The notes under the pieces were generated by a model, which had not been told where the DNA came from, did no database searches, and worked only from the letters and a program-made list of their open reading frames with translations. The position numbers were made by a program, and so were the translations under genes. DNA of 64,000 nt, from contig NZ_JANHDN010000005.1 in the NCBI RefSeq assembly GCF_024494565.1, positions 124,001 to 188,000 on the forward strand, given 5' to 3'. Below, in pieces: positions 41,237-50,520 of the stretch; position 1 is the stretch's first letter; the number at the start of each line of letters is the position of its first letter. Source of the stretch: Halorubrum rutilum (lineage in GTDB: Archaea > Halobacteriota > Halobacteria > Halobacteriales > Haloferacaceae).

Positions 41237-42465
41237 GCGTCGGTCACCCCCTCGTCCTCGGCGGCGGGGCCGTCGTCCTCGACCGGCGGTCCGTCGTCGC
41301 CGTCGCCCGCCTCGATCCCGTCCGCGTCGGTCGCGCCGCCGTCAGCGGCGGCGATCGGGAGCTCCTCGGTCGCGTCGGGGCCCTGCAGGATCGCGTGGTC
41401 GTCGCGCTCGCGGGGCGTGGGAAGGCGGGCCGCCGAGCGCCCGTAGTAGACGAAGCGCGTCCACCGCTCCAGTGAGCCGTCGAACAGCCCCTCGCGGGCC
41501 CACGGGAGCAGCGAGTGGACGTAGAGGTCGCTGTCGCGGGCGCGGACCGTCAGGGTCCCCGGCGTCAGCGTGATCGAGTTCGCGAGCGTCATCAGCGGGA
41601 GCCCGCTCCCGACGATCACCCGGACGCGGTTCAGCGTCGGGTCGATCGGGAGCCTGGGGTCGAGTATCACGCGGGCGACCACCAGGTTCGCCACGACGAT
41701 CTCGTACAGCAGGACGGGGACGTAGACCGCGCCGCGGACCAGCCGCAGCGGCGTCCGCGGGACCGCCGGGTCGGCGTCGAAGCTGACCCGCGAGAGGGTG
41801 ATCGAGACGATCGCGGCGGTCGCGACGCCCGTCACCCAGTCGAACCAGTAGAGGGGGTCGCCGAGCACGAAGTAGAAGGCGAGCGAGAGGCCGAACATCG
41901 CCGCGAACCGCACGCCGGTCGCCTCGCTCCGGAGCCGCTCCGGTCGGGTCGGGCGCCCTACGGGGGCCGTCCGGACGTCCAGCGAGGTGTTCGACAGCGC
42001 GAACTCAAGCGGCTGGAGCAGCGTCGTGTTGCCGACCGGCGTGTACTCGGGGTCGAGCACCACCGCGTCGGCGCCGTGCTCCTCGGCGTACCCCGCGAGC
42101 ACCTCGACGTAGTCGTCCGGGCCGAACAGGTACCCCTCCGCGCCGATCAGCGCCGAGGCGACCGTCACGCCGTCGCCCGCGTCGCCGTCGGCGTCGTCGA
42201 GGTCCGCCTCCGCCCACGCGACCACCCGCTCGAGGACGCGCCGGGCCTCGGCGCTGTGGTCGTCCGACCCCGGGTCGCCGTCGCGCCACGAGGCGATCTC
42301 CACGAAGTGGATCGCGGAGAACTCGCCGTCGACGGCCGCCTCGACGACGTGGGAGACCGTCGCGCGGAGGGTCGGCGACGGCTCGACGGGGACGACGACC
42401 GTCGACGCCGGCTCCGCGTCGGCGTCGTCCGCGACGGGCCCGTCGGCGTCGGCGGCGTCAGTCAC
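41233..42465 (-). CDS. mrpE: Mrp-type Na+/H+ antiporter subunit E fused to an N-terminal Usp-like domain
   Basis: The first gene of the nine-gene Mrp operon. Residues 1-160 look like a universal stress protein fold (ASTVVVPVEPSPTLRATVSH, then EEHGADAVVLDPEYTPVGNT). After residue 180 come the MnhE helices (GVRFAAMFGLSLAFYFVLGD) and GLPLMTLANSITLTPGTLTV. A tail of about 50 acidic residues ends the protein. GTG at 42465 is chosen because GGAGGTG lies six bases upstream; a GTG nine bases further upstream is the alternative. The fusion suggests nucleotide-dependent control of the antiporter, which is inference. Confidence 0.88.
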   Translation of the reverse strand: MTDAADADGPVADDADAEPASTVVVPVEPSPTLRATVSHVVEAAVDGEFSAIHFVEIASWRDGDPGSDDHSAEARRVLERVVAWAEADLDDADGDAGDGVTVASALIGAEGYLFGPDDYVEVLAGYAEEHGADAVVLDPEYTPVGNTTLLQPLEFALSNTSLDVRTAPVGRPTRPERLRSEATGVRFAAMFGLSLAFYFVLGDPLYWFDWVTGVATAAIVSITLSRVSFDADPAVPRTPLRLVRGAVYVPVLLYEIVVANLVVARVILDPRLPIDPTLNRVRVIVGSGLPLMTLANSITLTPGTLTVRARDSDLYVHSLLPWAREGLFDGSLERWTRFVYYGRSAARLPTPRERDDHAILQGPDATEELPIAAADGGATDADGIEAGDGDDGPPVEDDGPAAEDEGVTDA

Positions 42466-42623
42466 CCACCACACCTCCGGCGGGTCCGAGGGCCACCGTC
42501 TCTGTGCACATAGGTATCTCTATCGGGATCCTTTCCCTACCGCCTCAAAACAGTTTGTATCCCAGCCGATGTCGAACGAATCGACCGCGTCGCCGTCGTC
42601 CCTCTCGCGGCCGGAGGGGGTCG

Positions 42624-43799
42624 TTACCCCGCCGCGTCCCGCCCGAGCGCGGCCGCGAGCCGGTCGGCGATCCGCCCCGCGACCCGGTCCTTCGAGCCCG
42701 CCGCCTCCTCCGGCTCCGTGCCCTCGTCGCCGACGAGGAGGACGCGCGTCTCGTCGTCGCCCATCACGCTCGCGTCGTTGGCCACGACGAACGCGAGGTC
42801 GACGCGGTCGCGGATCCGCTCGGCCTCCGCGACCATCGCGGCGTCGTCGCCCGACGTCTCGGCCTTGAACCCGACGATCGGCAGGTCGGGGTACGCCTCC
42901 CGGACCGAGTCGATGAGCTTCGGCGTGGGGCGGAGGTCCACCGAGAGCGGCGAGCCCGACCGGATCTTCTGGTTGACGGCGTCGGCGGTGAAGTCGGAGA
43001 TGGCCGCCGCCGACACCAGCGCGTCGGCGGTGGCCGCGGTCCGCCGGCAGGCCGCCATCATCTCGTCCGCGGTCTCGACGGCGACGACGTCGGCGTAGGG
43101 CACGTCCGGGCCGTCCTGGACGAGCGTCACCTTCGCGCCGCGGACGTAGAGCGCTCGGGCGACCGCCCGACCCGTCTTCCCCGACGCCCGGTTCGTTAAG
43201 ATCCGGATCGGGTCGATGCGCTCCTTCGTCGCGCCCGCCGTGACGACGACGTGCGCGCCCGAGAGCGACTGCGGGGTCGTCGCGCGGGCGACCTCGGTGA
43301 CGATCTCCGACTCCGCGGCGACCTTCGCCTTCCCCTCCTCGATCCGGGGGTCCGCGAACGTCACGCCCCACGCCTCCAGCCGGTCGAGCGCCTCCAACAC
43401 GCCCGGGTGGTCGTACATCGGCTCGTGCATCGCGGGCGCCATCACCACGGGCATCCCGGCGCCGAGCGCGGTCGTCGCGCAGGTCGTCACGGGCGTGTCG
43501 TCGATCGCCCCGGCGACCTTCCCGGCGGTGTTCGCGGTCGCCGGCGCCAAGAGGAGCACGTCGGCCCACCCCTCGCGGCCGCAGAGCTCGACGTGCTCCA
43601 CGTCCCCGGTGATCTCGGTGACGACGGGCTCGTCGGTCGCGAAGTCGACCGCCCACGGGTGGATTATGTCGGTCGCCGCCGGAGACATGACGGCGCGCAC
43701 GCTCGCGCCCTGTCGGCGGAGCTCGTGGGCGAGTTCGACGACCTTCACCGCCGCGATGCTCCCCGAGACGCCGAGCGCGACGTTGACCCCCTGTAGCAT
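42624..43799 (-). CDS. coaBC: Bifunctional phosphopantothenoylcysteine decarboxylase/phosphopantothenate-cysteine ligase
   Basis: A 391-residue two-domain enzyme of CoA synthesis. The flavin-dependent CoaC part (1-175) shows VNVALGVSGSIAAVKVVELA, ADVLLLAPATANTAGKVAGA and APAMHEPMYDHPGVLEALDR. The CoaB part follows, with HVVVTAGATKERIDPIRILT, NRASGKTGRAVARALYVRG, the Lys of DLRPTPKLIDSVRE, and VGFKAETS. It joins phosphopantothenate with cysteine and then removes the carboxyl group. The preceding step is encoded at 46186. Repeat copy E lies directly upstream. Confidence 0.94.
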   Translation of the reverse strand: MLQGVNVALGVSGSIAAVKVVELAHELRRQGASVRAVMSPAATDIIHPWAVDFATDEPVVTEITGDVEHVELCGREGWADVLLLAPATANTAGKVAGAIDDTPVTTCATTALGAGMPVVMAPAMHEPMYDHPGVLEALDRLEAWGVTFADPRIEEGKAKVAAESEIVTEVARATTPQSLSGAHVVVTAGATKERIDPIRILTNRASGKTGRAVARALYVRGAKVTLVQDGPDVPYADVVAVETADEMMAACRRTAATADALVSAAAISDFTADAVNQKIRSGSPLSVDLRPTPKLIDSVREAYPDLPIVGFKAETSGDDAAMVAEAERIRDRVDLAFVVANDASVMGDDETRVLLVGDEGTEPEEAAGSKDRVAGRIADRLAAALGRDAAG

Positions 43800-43886
43800 T
43801 ACCGAGACCGTTCTGCCCCTGGCGGCTTATAAGATACCGTTGCGGAACGGGGTTGACATCGACCGCTCGCTGCACCCGGTCGGCGC

Positions 43887-44219
43887 TACTAAAAACGAAT
43901 GACCGTTGTGGCGTGCGCCTGCGAGCGCCCATCGGGCGCGAGCAGACCGCACGAGGGAGTCGGTGGTCCGGAGCACCGCGGAGGACCACCGACGAGGCTG
44001 GGGAGGCGTGAGGTGCGGTGCTGGCGGGTGGGACTCAAAGGGGCAGCCGCAAGGAGGGCGCAGGCGACGTAAGCACTGCAGGGAGCGAGCAACGCGAGCG
44101 ACCGAAGCGCGTGGTTCGAGAGAGCGAAGCTCTCTCGTCATCACGAAAGGCGCGGAGCGCCTTTCGAACGACAGCGAGCGTGCGCCCTCCTTGCGGCTGG
44201 GGCTTTGGAGGTGTTCACC
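43887..44219 (+). repeat. Dispersed structured repeat, copy E (candidate non-coding RNA)
   Basis: A complete copy in the 529-base gap between coaBC and the DUF63 gene. TACTAAAAAC (43887-43896) lies 26 bases before CCTGCGAG (43918). Hairpin I is GCGCCC/GGGCGC (43925-43930 and 43934-43939). Hairpin II has 11 perfect pairs, GTCGGTGGTCC (43959-43969) against GGACCACCGAC (43983-43993). The long stem is CAGCCGCAAGGAGGGCGCA (44044-44062) against TGCGCCCTCCTTGCGGCTG (44181-44199), with GGG/GGG and CAAAG/CTTTG outside it (44036-44040, 44203-44207). Its loop carries a double hairpin insert. Bases 43800-43886 and 44220-44328 contain only promoter-like AT-rich DNA. Confidence 0.9.
44112..44170. repeat. 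Double hairpin insert inside repeat copy E
   Basis: Two perfect hairpins are placed side by side. CGAGAGAGC/GCTCTCTCG (44117-44125 and 44129-44137) has a GAA loop. CGAAAGGCGC/GCGCCTTTCG (44144-44153 and 44157-44166) has a GGA loop. The tips GCGAAGC and GCGGAGC both belong to the d(GCGNAGC) family of very stable mini-hairpins. GTTC and GAAC close the unit at its ends. Copies B and D lack the insert. Confidence 0.8.
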
Positions 44220-44328
44220 GCCGATCTGTGATCAGCCATTTATATACAAGCGACTGAATTCTCTAAAGCGCTCTCAGCGCCACCAAAAGCGAAAATTGAC
44301 GGATACCGGACTAAACCGATTCGCCTAT

Positions 44329-45483
44329 TTAAATACCGAACGTCGCACGCAGCATGTCCCGCGTGCCGGGGCCGAGCCCCACGGCCAGCACGGTGATCAG
44401 CAGCATCAGCGTGTACCGCGGCGACTCCTCGAACATCTCGCCGTTGAACACCCAGACGACGAACGACGCGGCGACGAGCTTCACCAGCAGGAACGGCCAC
44501 GCGTCGCCGGTGACGGCGACGATCGGGTCCGGGAGGAGCCGCCCGGTCCAGTTCACGATCAGCGCGTTGACGACGTGCTTCGGGACGAGGTTCGCGGTCC
44601 CGGTCAGCGCCGGCATCCAGTCGAGCCCGATCACGTTGGCGGCGCCGTCGATCGCGTGGCCCCAGACGATGACGATCCCGGCGACGCCGGTCCCTTGGCG
44701 GATCGTCGGCTCGTAGCGGGTCGCGAGCTTCCAGGTGACCGCGGTCGCGACGGTCGCGACGACCAACGTCAGCGCGAGCACCTGCGGGTAGAACTCGACG
44801 TAGTCGGTCGCGGCGGCGAGGTACGAGAGGTAGCCGACCGAGGCCGCGAGCGCGACTGCCCCCATCGCGAACAGCGGCCGGGCGTAGTCGTCGACGACCC
44901 CGCGGTTCGCCAGCCCGTACGCCGCGAGGACGCAGGCGAGCGTGAACCCGAACGCGGTGAAGTAGATGAACGGGCTGATCAGCAGCGCGCTCGCGGGGAA
45001 CGGTATCAGCGGCTCCGTGCCGGCGCGGAGCGCGGCGACGCCCGAGTCCTCGACGGTGCGGAGCGCGCCCCCGAGCAGCATGAACGGGAACAGCGCGAAG
45101 AAGAACCGGAGCTCCTCGCCGATCTCCAGCCGGCGGAGCAGGAACACCACGCCGATCAGCATCGCGAGCAGGACGACCACGTAGCTCACGGTCGAGACGG
45201 TGGTGTACCCCGGGAACGCGACGACCTCGCCGGCGTCGACCGCGGCCTGACACGCCGACGAGCTCCCGAGCAGTTCGGTCCCGCTCGCGTCCCGAACGGC
45301 GCACTGCGCGCCCCGACCGTCGGCGACGACCGGCCCCCAGAAGTACCGCCAGACGAACCGGTCGTACACGGCCCGCGGGAAGACGGCCGACCCGACCGCG
45401 AGCAGCAGCGCGAACCCGCCGACGATCGCCGCCCACGCCCGTTCCGGTGACCGCTCGACCCGTCCGGCGACCGGTGTGCTCAT
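44329..45483 (-). CDS. DUF63 family membrane protein
   Basis: A polytopic membrane protein of 384 residues with about nine helices. Archaeal DUF63 signs are [40 protein letters not shown] and the Asp/His-containing [20 protein letters not shown]. An extracellular loop with two cysteines ([20 protein letters not shown], residues 59-78) may form a disulfide. Function is unknown. It is transcribed alone towards repeat copy E. Confidence 0.88.
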   Translation of the reverse strand: MSTPVAGRVERSPERAWAAIVGGFALLLAVGSAVFPRAVYDRFVWRYFWGPVVADGRGAQCAVRDASGTELLGSSSACQAAVDAGEVVAFPGYTTVSTVSYVVVLLAMLIGVVFLLRRLEIGEELRFFFALFPFMLLGGALRTVEDSGVAALRAGTEPLIPFPASALLISPFIYFTAFGFTLACVLAAYGLANRGVVDDYARPLFAMGAVALAASVGYLSYLAAATDYVEFYPQVLALTLVVATVATAVTWKLATRYEPTIRQGTGVAGIVIVWGHAIDGAANVIGLDWMPALTGTANLVPKHVVNALIVNWTGRLLPDPIVAVTGDAWPFLLVKLVAASFVVWVFNGEMFEESPRYTLMLLITVLAVGLGPGTRDMLRATFGI

Positions 45484-45606
45484 GGTTCCCGTTCGGGGTG
45501 TTTCCGAGTTTAGCGTTCCGGTCCCCGCTCGTCGCGCGGCCCGGCGTCGTCGGGGCCGAGCGCCGCCGCGAACCCCGTCAGCGAGGGCCTCGTCCGCGGG
45601 GTCCGC

Positions 45607-46056
45607 TCAGATCGGCGGCCCGTCGTCGTCGAAGTCGGTTCCGAGGATGATCATCGTCTGCGAGCGCGAGAACCCGTCCATCTCCGCGATCTCCTCGAAC
45701 ATCAGCTCGCGGAGGCTGTCGGTGTCGGCGGCGACGACCCGGAGCATGACGTCCCACTCGCCGGTCGTCAGGTGGATCTCGCTGACGCCGTCGATCTCGC
45801 GGAGCCGCTCCAGCGCGTCCTCCTCGCGCCCCTGTTCGACGCGGAGTCCGACGAACGCGCTGACCCCGAAGCCGACCGCCTTGGGGTCGACCTCGGCGTG
45901 GTACCCCTCGATGACGCCGGCCTCCTCCATCCGCCCGACCCGGTCGTGGACGGTCGCGCTCGACATGTCGATCCGACGCGCGACCTCCGAGAAGGGAGTA
46001 CGGGCGTCCTCCTGGAGGATCCTGAGTATTTCGCGGTCGGTCTCGTCGAGTTCCAT
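45607..46056 (-). CDS. Lrp/AsnC family transcriptional regulator
   Basis: A 149-residue regulator. The N-terminal winged helix (MELDETDREILRILQEDART, PFSEVARRIDMSSATVHDRV) is joined to a RAM ligand-binding and oligomerisation domain (about 65-140, VSAFVGLRVEQGREEDALER then EIHLTTGEWDVMLRVVAADT). This is the usual length. Such proteins often respond to amino acids and are common in haloarchaea. It stands alone between the DUF63 gene and phosphopantothenate synthetase, so no target can be proposed. Confidence 0.93.
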   Translation of the reverse strand: MELDETDREILRILQEDARTPFSEVARRIDMSSATVHDRVGRMEEAGVIEGYHAEVDPKAVGFGVSAFVGLRVEQGREEDALERLREIDGVSEIHLTTGEWDVMLRVVAADTDSLRELMFEEIAEMDGFSRSQTMIILGTDFDDDGPPI

Positions 46057-46185
46057 GCCCTCGTTAGGTCGGGGACGGACTTTGCAGTTCCGACGTCCCG
46101 CGAACGCTACTCCTCGTTTTCCTAATATCTCGTCGACGAGGGGCCCACCCCCGCCGCCCGCCTCGTCTTCGCGGCCGCCCCGCGG

Positions 46186-46950
46186 CTACGGCTCGTCGGG
46201 CGTCTCGAGCGACCCCTCTCGGATCGCGGTCTCCGCCGCCGAGAGCGCCTCGTCCGCGTCGAACGCGTCGCCGATCCCCCGCAGTTCCTCGGGCGAGGCG
46301 TCGGCGAGGTCGCGCGCGTGATCTGCGACGTTCGGCACCGCGCGGATCAGGTTGTCGATGATCGGGACGTCCGCCGTCCGCGGCGACCGGCTCCCGGGAT
46401 TGAGGTCGATCACGATCTCCGTCTTCCCCATCGCGTCGAGCGCCGCGGCGCGGTCGCCGTCCTCCAGCGGGACGACGACGACGTCGGCCGCCTCGATCCC
46501 GTCGGCGTCGACGACGCCGCGCGCGTGGTCGAGGCCGGGGATCTCGCCGTCGCCGGCGAGCCCCTTCACCTCGTCGGCGCCGTGCTCGCGGAGGTGGTCG
46601 GCGATGCGCCGGGCGCGCTCGTCGGTGTGGTTGAAGAGGTTCACCTCCAGGTCGGCGTCGACCGCCTCGGAGAGTTCGACCGTCTCCGCGGGCGCGAGCG
46701 CGGCGACGTTGCCGTTCACCGAGATCACCGGGCGATCGGCCGCGAGCAGCGTCGCCGCGGCGGCGCGCGCGGCGCGGTCCGCGCTCGGGAGCGTCCGCTC
46801 GCCGAGGAGGTAGTCGAACGCCTCGCCGCGCCCCTGTGCGATCAGCCCCTGCTTCGAGGTGATCCCCTTCTCGACGCCCGCCTCGATCCGGTGACGCGTC
46901 ACGAGCGAGGCGTACCGCGGGTGGTCCTCCGGGACCTCCGTCTCCGTCAT
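46186..46950 (-). CDS. 4-phosphopantoate-beta-alanine ligase (archaeal phosphopantothenate synthetase)
   Basis: The enzyme joins 4-phosphopantoate with beta-alanine, replacing bacterial PanC in the archaeal CoA pathway. The 254-residue protein has the N-terminal signature HPRYASLVTRHRIEAGVEKG and ITSKQGLIAQGRGEAFDYLL. Conserved ISVNGNVAALAPAETVELSE, EVNLFNHTDERARRIADHL, VIDLNPGSRSPRTADVPIID and NLIRAVPN follow. ATG at 46950 (MTETEVPEDHPRYASL) is well placed. The next step is the coaBC gene at 42624, in a separate transcription unit. Confidence 0.93.
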   Translation of the reverse strand: MTETEVPEDHPRYASLVTRHRIEAGVEKGITSKQGLIAQGRGEAFDYLLGERTLPSADRAARAAAATLLAADRPVISVNGNVAALAPAETVELSEAVDADLEVNLFNHTDERARRIADHLREHGADEVKGLAGDGEIPGLDHARGVVDADGIEAADVVVVPLEDGDRAAALDAMGKTEIVIDLNPGSRSPRTADVPIIDNLIRAVPNVADHARDLADASPEELRGIGDAFDADEALSAAETAIREGSLETPDEP

Positions 46951-47062
46951 ACCCGAGCGAGGCGGCGCGCCGAGTAAAGTGGACCGTTCGCGGCCGCCGC
47001 GTGCGGGCTCGGCGCCCGTTCGCACAAGCGTTAACATGGGACACTTCGTAGCTCGACGCGGG

Positions 47063-47299
47063 ATGGACCGCACTGGCAAGTACACGATCGTCGACGCGTG
47101 TAACGACCACGGGGCGATCACGCTCCGTGAATACCCGCGCAACGGGACGCTGTACGTCGTCGAATACGACGATCCCGACGTGGAAGCCGAGCTGTCGGCG
47201 CTCGACGCCGGCTCGGTCGTCGAGCTCGACCTCTGGCGGGCGGGCCGCCGCGGCAACGCGTGGTGCGCGGAGTCCGCTCGGCCGGTCGACCCGGCGTGA
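47063..47299 (+). CDS. Small conserved haloarchaeal protein of unknown function
   Basis: A 78-residue acidic, strand-rich protein (MDRTGKYTIVDACNDHGAIT, then LREYPRNGTLYVVEYDDPDV) that may form a small beta barrel. The ATG at 47063 is preferred because GCGTTAACA lies about 30 bases upstream; an ATG 27 bases earlier is possible. No motif points to a function. It is divergent from phosphopantothenate synthetase. Confidence 0.65.
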   Translation: MDRTGKYTIVDACNDHGAITLREYPRNGTLYVVEYDDPDVEAELSALDAGSVVELDLWRAGRRGNAWCAESARPVDPA

Positions 47300-47345
47300 C
47301 GCGCCGCCGGTCCGCCCGTCCCGCCGTCTCAGTTTTTCGCGCCGC

Positions 47346-49046
<1,701 letters not shown>

Positions 49047-49073
49047 GGCGCCCGCTACCCGCCGGACTCGTAT

Positions 49074-49090
49074 AAATATTCATTATATTT
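49074..49090. promoter_or_regulatory. AT-rich inverted repeat at the mcmA promoter
   Basis: AAATAT-TCATT-ATATTT is a perfect 6+6 inverted repeat 28 bases upstream of the mcmA ATG. It coincides with TATA and BRE positions, so it may be an operator or simply a symmetrical promoter. Confidence 0.35.
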
Positions 49091-49136
49091 TAAGAGATGC
49101 GCGACTCGGACGGCGAAACGCTCGAACCGGACGACG

Positions 49137-49985
49137 TCATCGCCCCCCGAAAAGCCGCTCGCGGAGCGATCGCGACGACGGGCGCTCCGCGAGCAACACC
49201 GGCGCGTCGAGGCGCTCGACCGCCTCGGACGCCAGCGACCCGCGGACGATCCGCGAGAGCAGCCCCCGTTCCGTCGCCCCCACGATCACGAGGCCGTACC
49301 CCTCGCCGACGCGCTCGATCGCCTCCTCGACGTCGCCCGTCTCGACCCGCAGCGTCGCGTCGGCGAGGCCGTGACCGTCGGCCCAGTCCGCGAGGAACGC
49401 CCGGCCGGTCTCCTCGTCGCCCGGCTCGACGACGTGCAGGAGCGAGACCTCCGCGCCGGCGACGTCCCGGAGCGCCGCCGCGACCTCCGCGGAGAGGTCG
49501 GAGGAGGGGCCACCGGCGGTCGGGACGAGCACGTCCGAGGGGTCCGGCCGCTCGCCGTCGAGGACGAGGAAGTCGCACGGGAGGTCCCGGGCGAGTTCGT
49601 CCAGCGACCCCTCCACGCGTCCGCCGGCGAACCGGGTCCCGCCGTACCCCATCACGACGGCGTCGGCGTCGCTCGTCCGGGCGGCGTCGAACACCTCCTC
49701 GATCCCGCGGTGCGAGAGGACTGTCTTCGTCCTGACCGGCACGTCGAAGGCGGCCGCGTCGGCGACGGCGGCGTCGAGCAGCTCCGCGGAGGAGTCGTCG
49801 AGCCGCTCCCTGTTCTCGGCGGCCTTCTCCAGCGACGTCTGATCGGGGACGGTGACGACGTGGATCGCCAGCACGCGCCCGCCCTCGCGCTCGGCGAGCG
49901 CGCCGGCGAGCGCGACGAGCGCGCCCTCGGTCCGCGGGTTCGCGAGCGCGACCAGCACCGTCGGCCCGTCGCCGGTCTCGGTCAT
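49137..49985 (-). CDS. Tandem universal stress protein
   Basis: A 282-residue protein with two Usp domains: residues 1-145 (TVLVALANPRTEGALVALAG; AVVMGYGGTRFAGGRVEGSL) and 150-270 (PSDVLVPTAGGPSSDLSAEV; GLVIVGATERGLLSRIVRGS). The second keeps the nucleotide-loop pattern G-x2-x9-GS better than the first. It lies directly downstream of another Usp gene and the TrkH genes, all on the minus strand. This suggests stress-linked control of potassium uptake (inference). Confidence 0.88.
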   Translation of the reverse strand: MTETGDGPTVLVALANPRTEGALVALAGALAEREGGRVLAIHVVTVPDQTSLEKAAENRERLDDSSAELLDAAVADAAAFDVPVRTKTVLSHRGIEEVFDAARTSDADAVVMGYGGTRFAGGRVEGSLDELARDLPCDFLVLDGERPDPSDVLVPTAGGPSSDLSAEVAAALRDVAGAEVSLLHVVEPGDEETGRAFLADWADGHGLADATLRVETGDVEEAIERVGEGYGLVIVGATERGLLSRIVRGSLASEAVERLDAPVLLAERPSSRSLRERLFGGR

Positions 49986-50000
49986 CCGTTCGGAGCCGGG

Positions 50001-50444
50001 TCAGCGCTCGGCCGACTCCGCGCGCGGGAGCGCCACGACCGGGACCGGCGCGTCGGTCACGAGCTTCGCCGACAGGTCGCCCGAGAGGAACTGCGCGAGC
50101 CGGTTCCCGCCCCGGGGCCGGTAGGCGATCGCGCTCGCGTCCACCTCGCCGGCGGCGTCGAAGATCGCGTCGACCACGTCCCGGGAGTAGGCGGTGTGCT
50201 CCCCGGCGTCCGGGAACACCGTCCGCACCGCCGCGTACGACTCGGCGGCGAGCTCCTCCGACTGCTCGACGGGCGTCTTGTCGGGGACGCCGCCGCCCTT
50301 CTCGACGACGTGGAGCGCCGTCACTCGGCCGACGTCGTACGGTTCGAGCGCTCTCGCGGTGGCGAGCGCGTCGTCCTCGTTAGCGACGGGGAGGAGCGCG
50401 TGCGCGAGCAGGTCCCGTCCGCCCGTCTCGTCGTGGCTGGTCAT
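50001..50444 (-). CDS. Universal stress protein-like protein
   Basis: A 147-residue Usp-fold protein. LLAHALLPVANEDDALATAR is the first strand and loop. IAYRPRGGNRLAQFLSGDLS replaces the canonical G-x2-G loop near residue 110, and VPVVALPRAES is the last strand. The changed loop suggests weaker or no ATP binding. It is 15 bases upstream of the tandem Usp gene on the same strand. Confidence 0.82.
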   Translation of the reverse strand: MTSHDETGGRDLLAHALLPVANEDDALATARALEPYDVGRVTALHVVEKGGGVPDKTPVEQSEELAAESYAAVRTVFPDAGEHTAYSRDVVDAIFDAAGEVDASAIAYRPRGGNRLAQFLSGDLSAKLVTDAPVPVVALPRAESAER

Positions 50445-50520
50445 ACGGGCATCAACTCCCCCGTCCGTTAAGAAGATACGCTCCGCGCGTCGGCCGGCGG
50501 AGGTCGGCCGGTCCGAGCGG

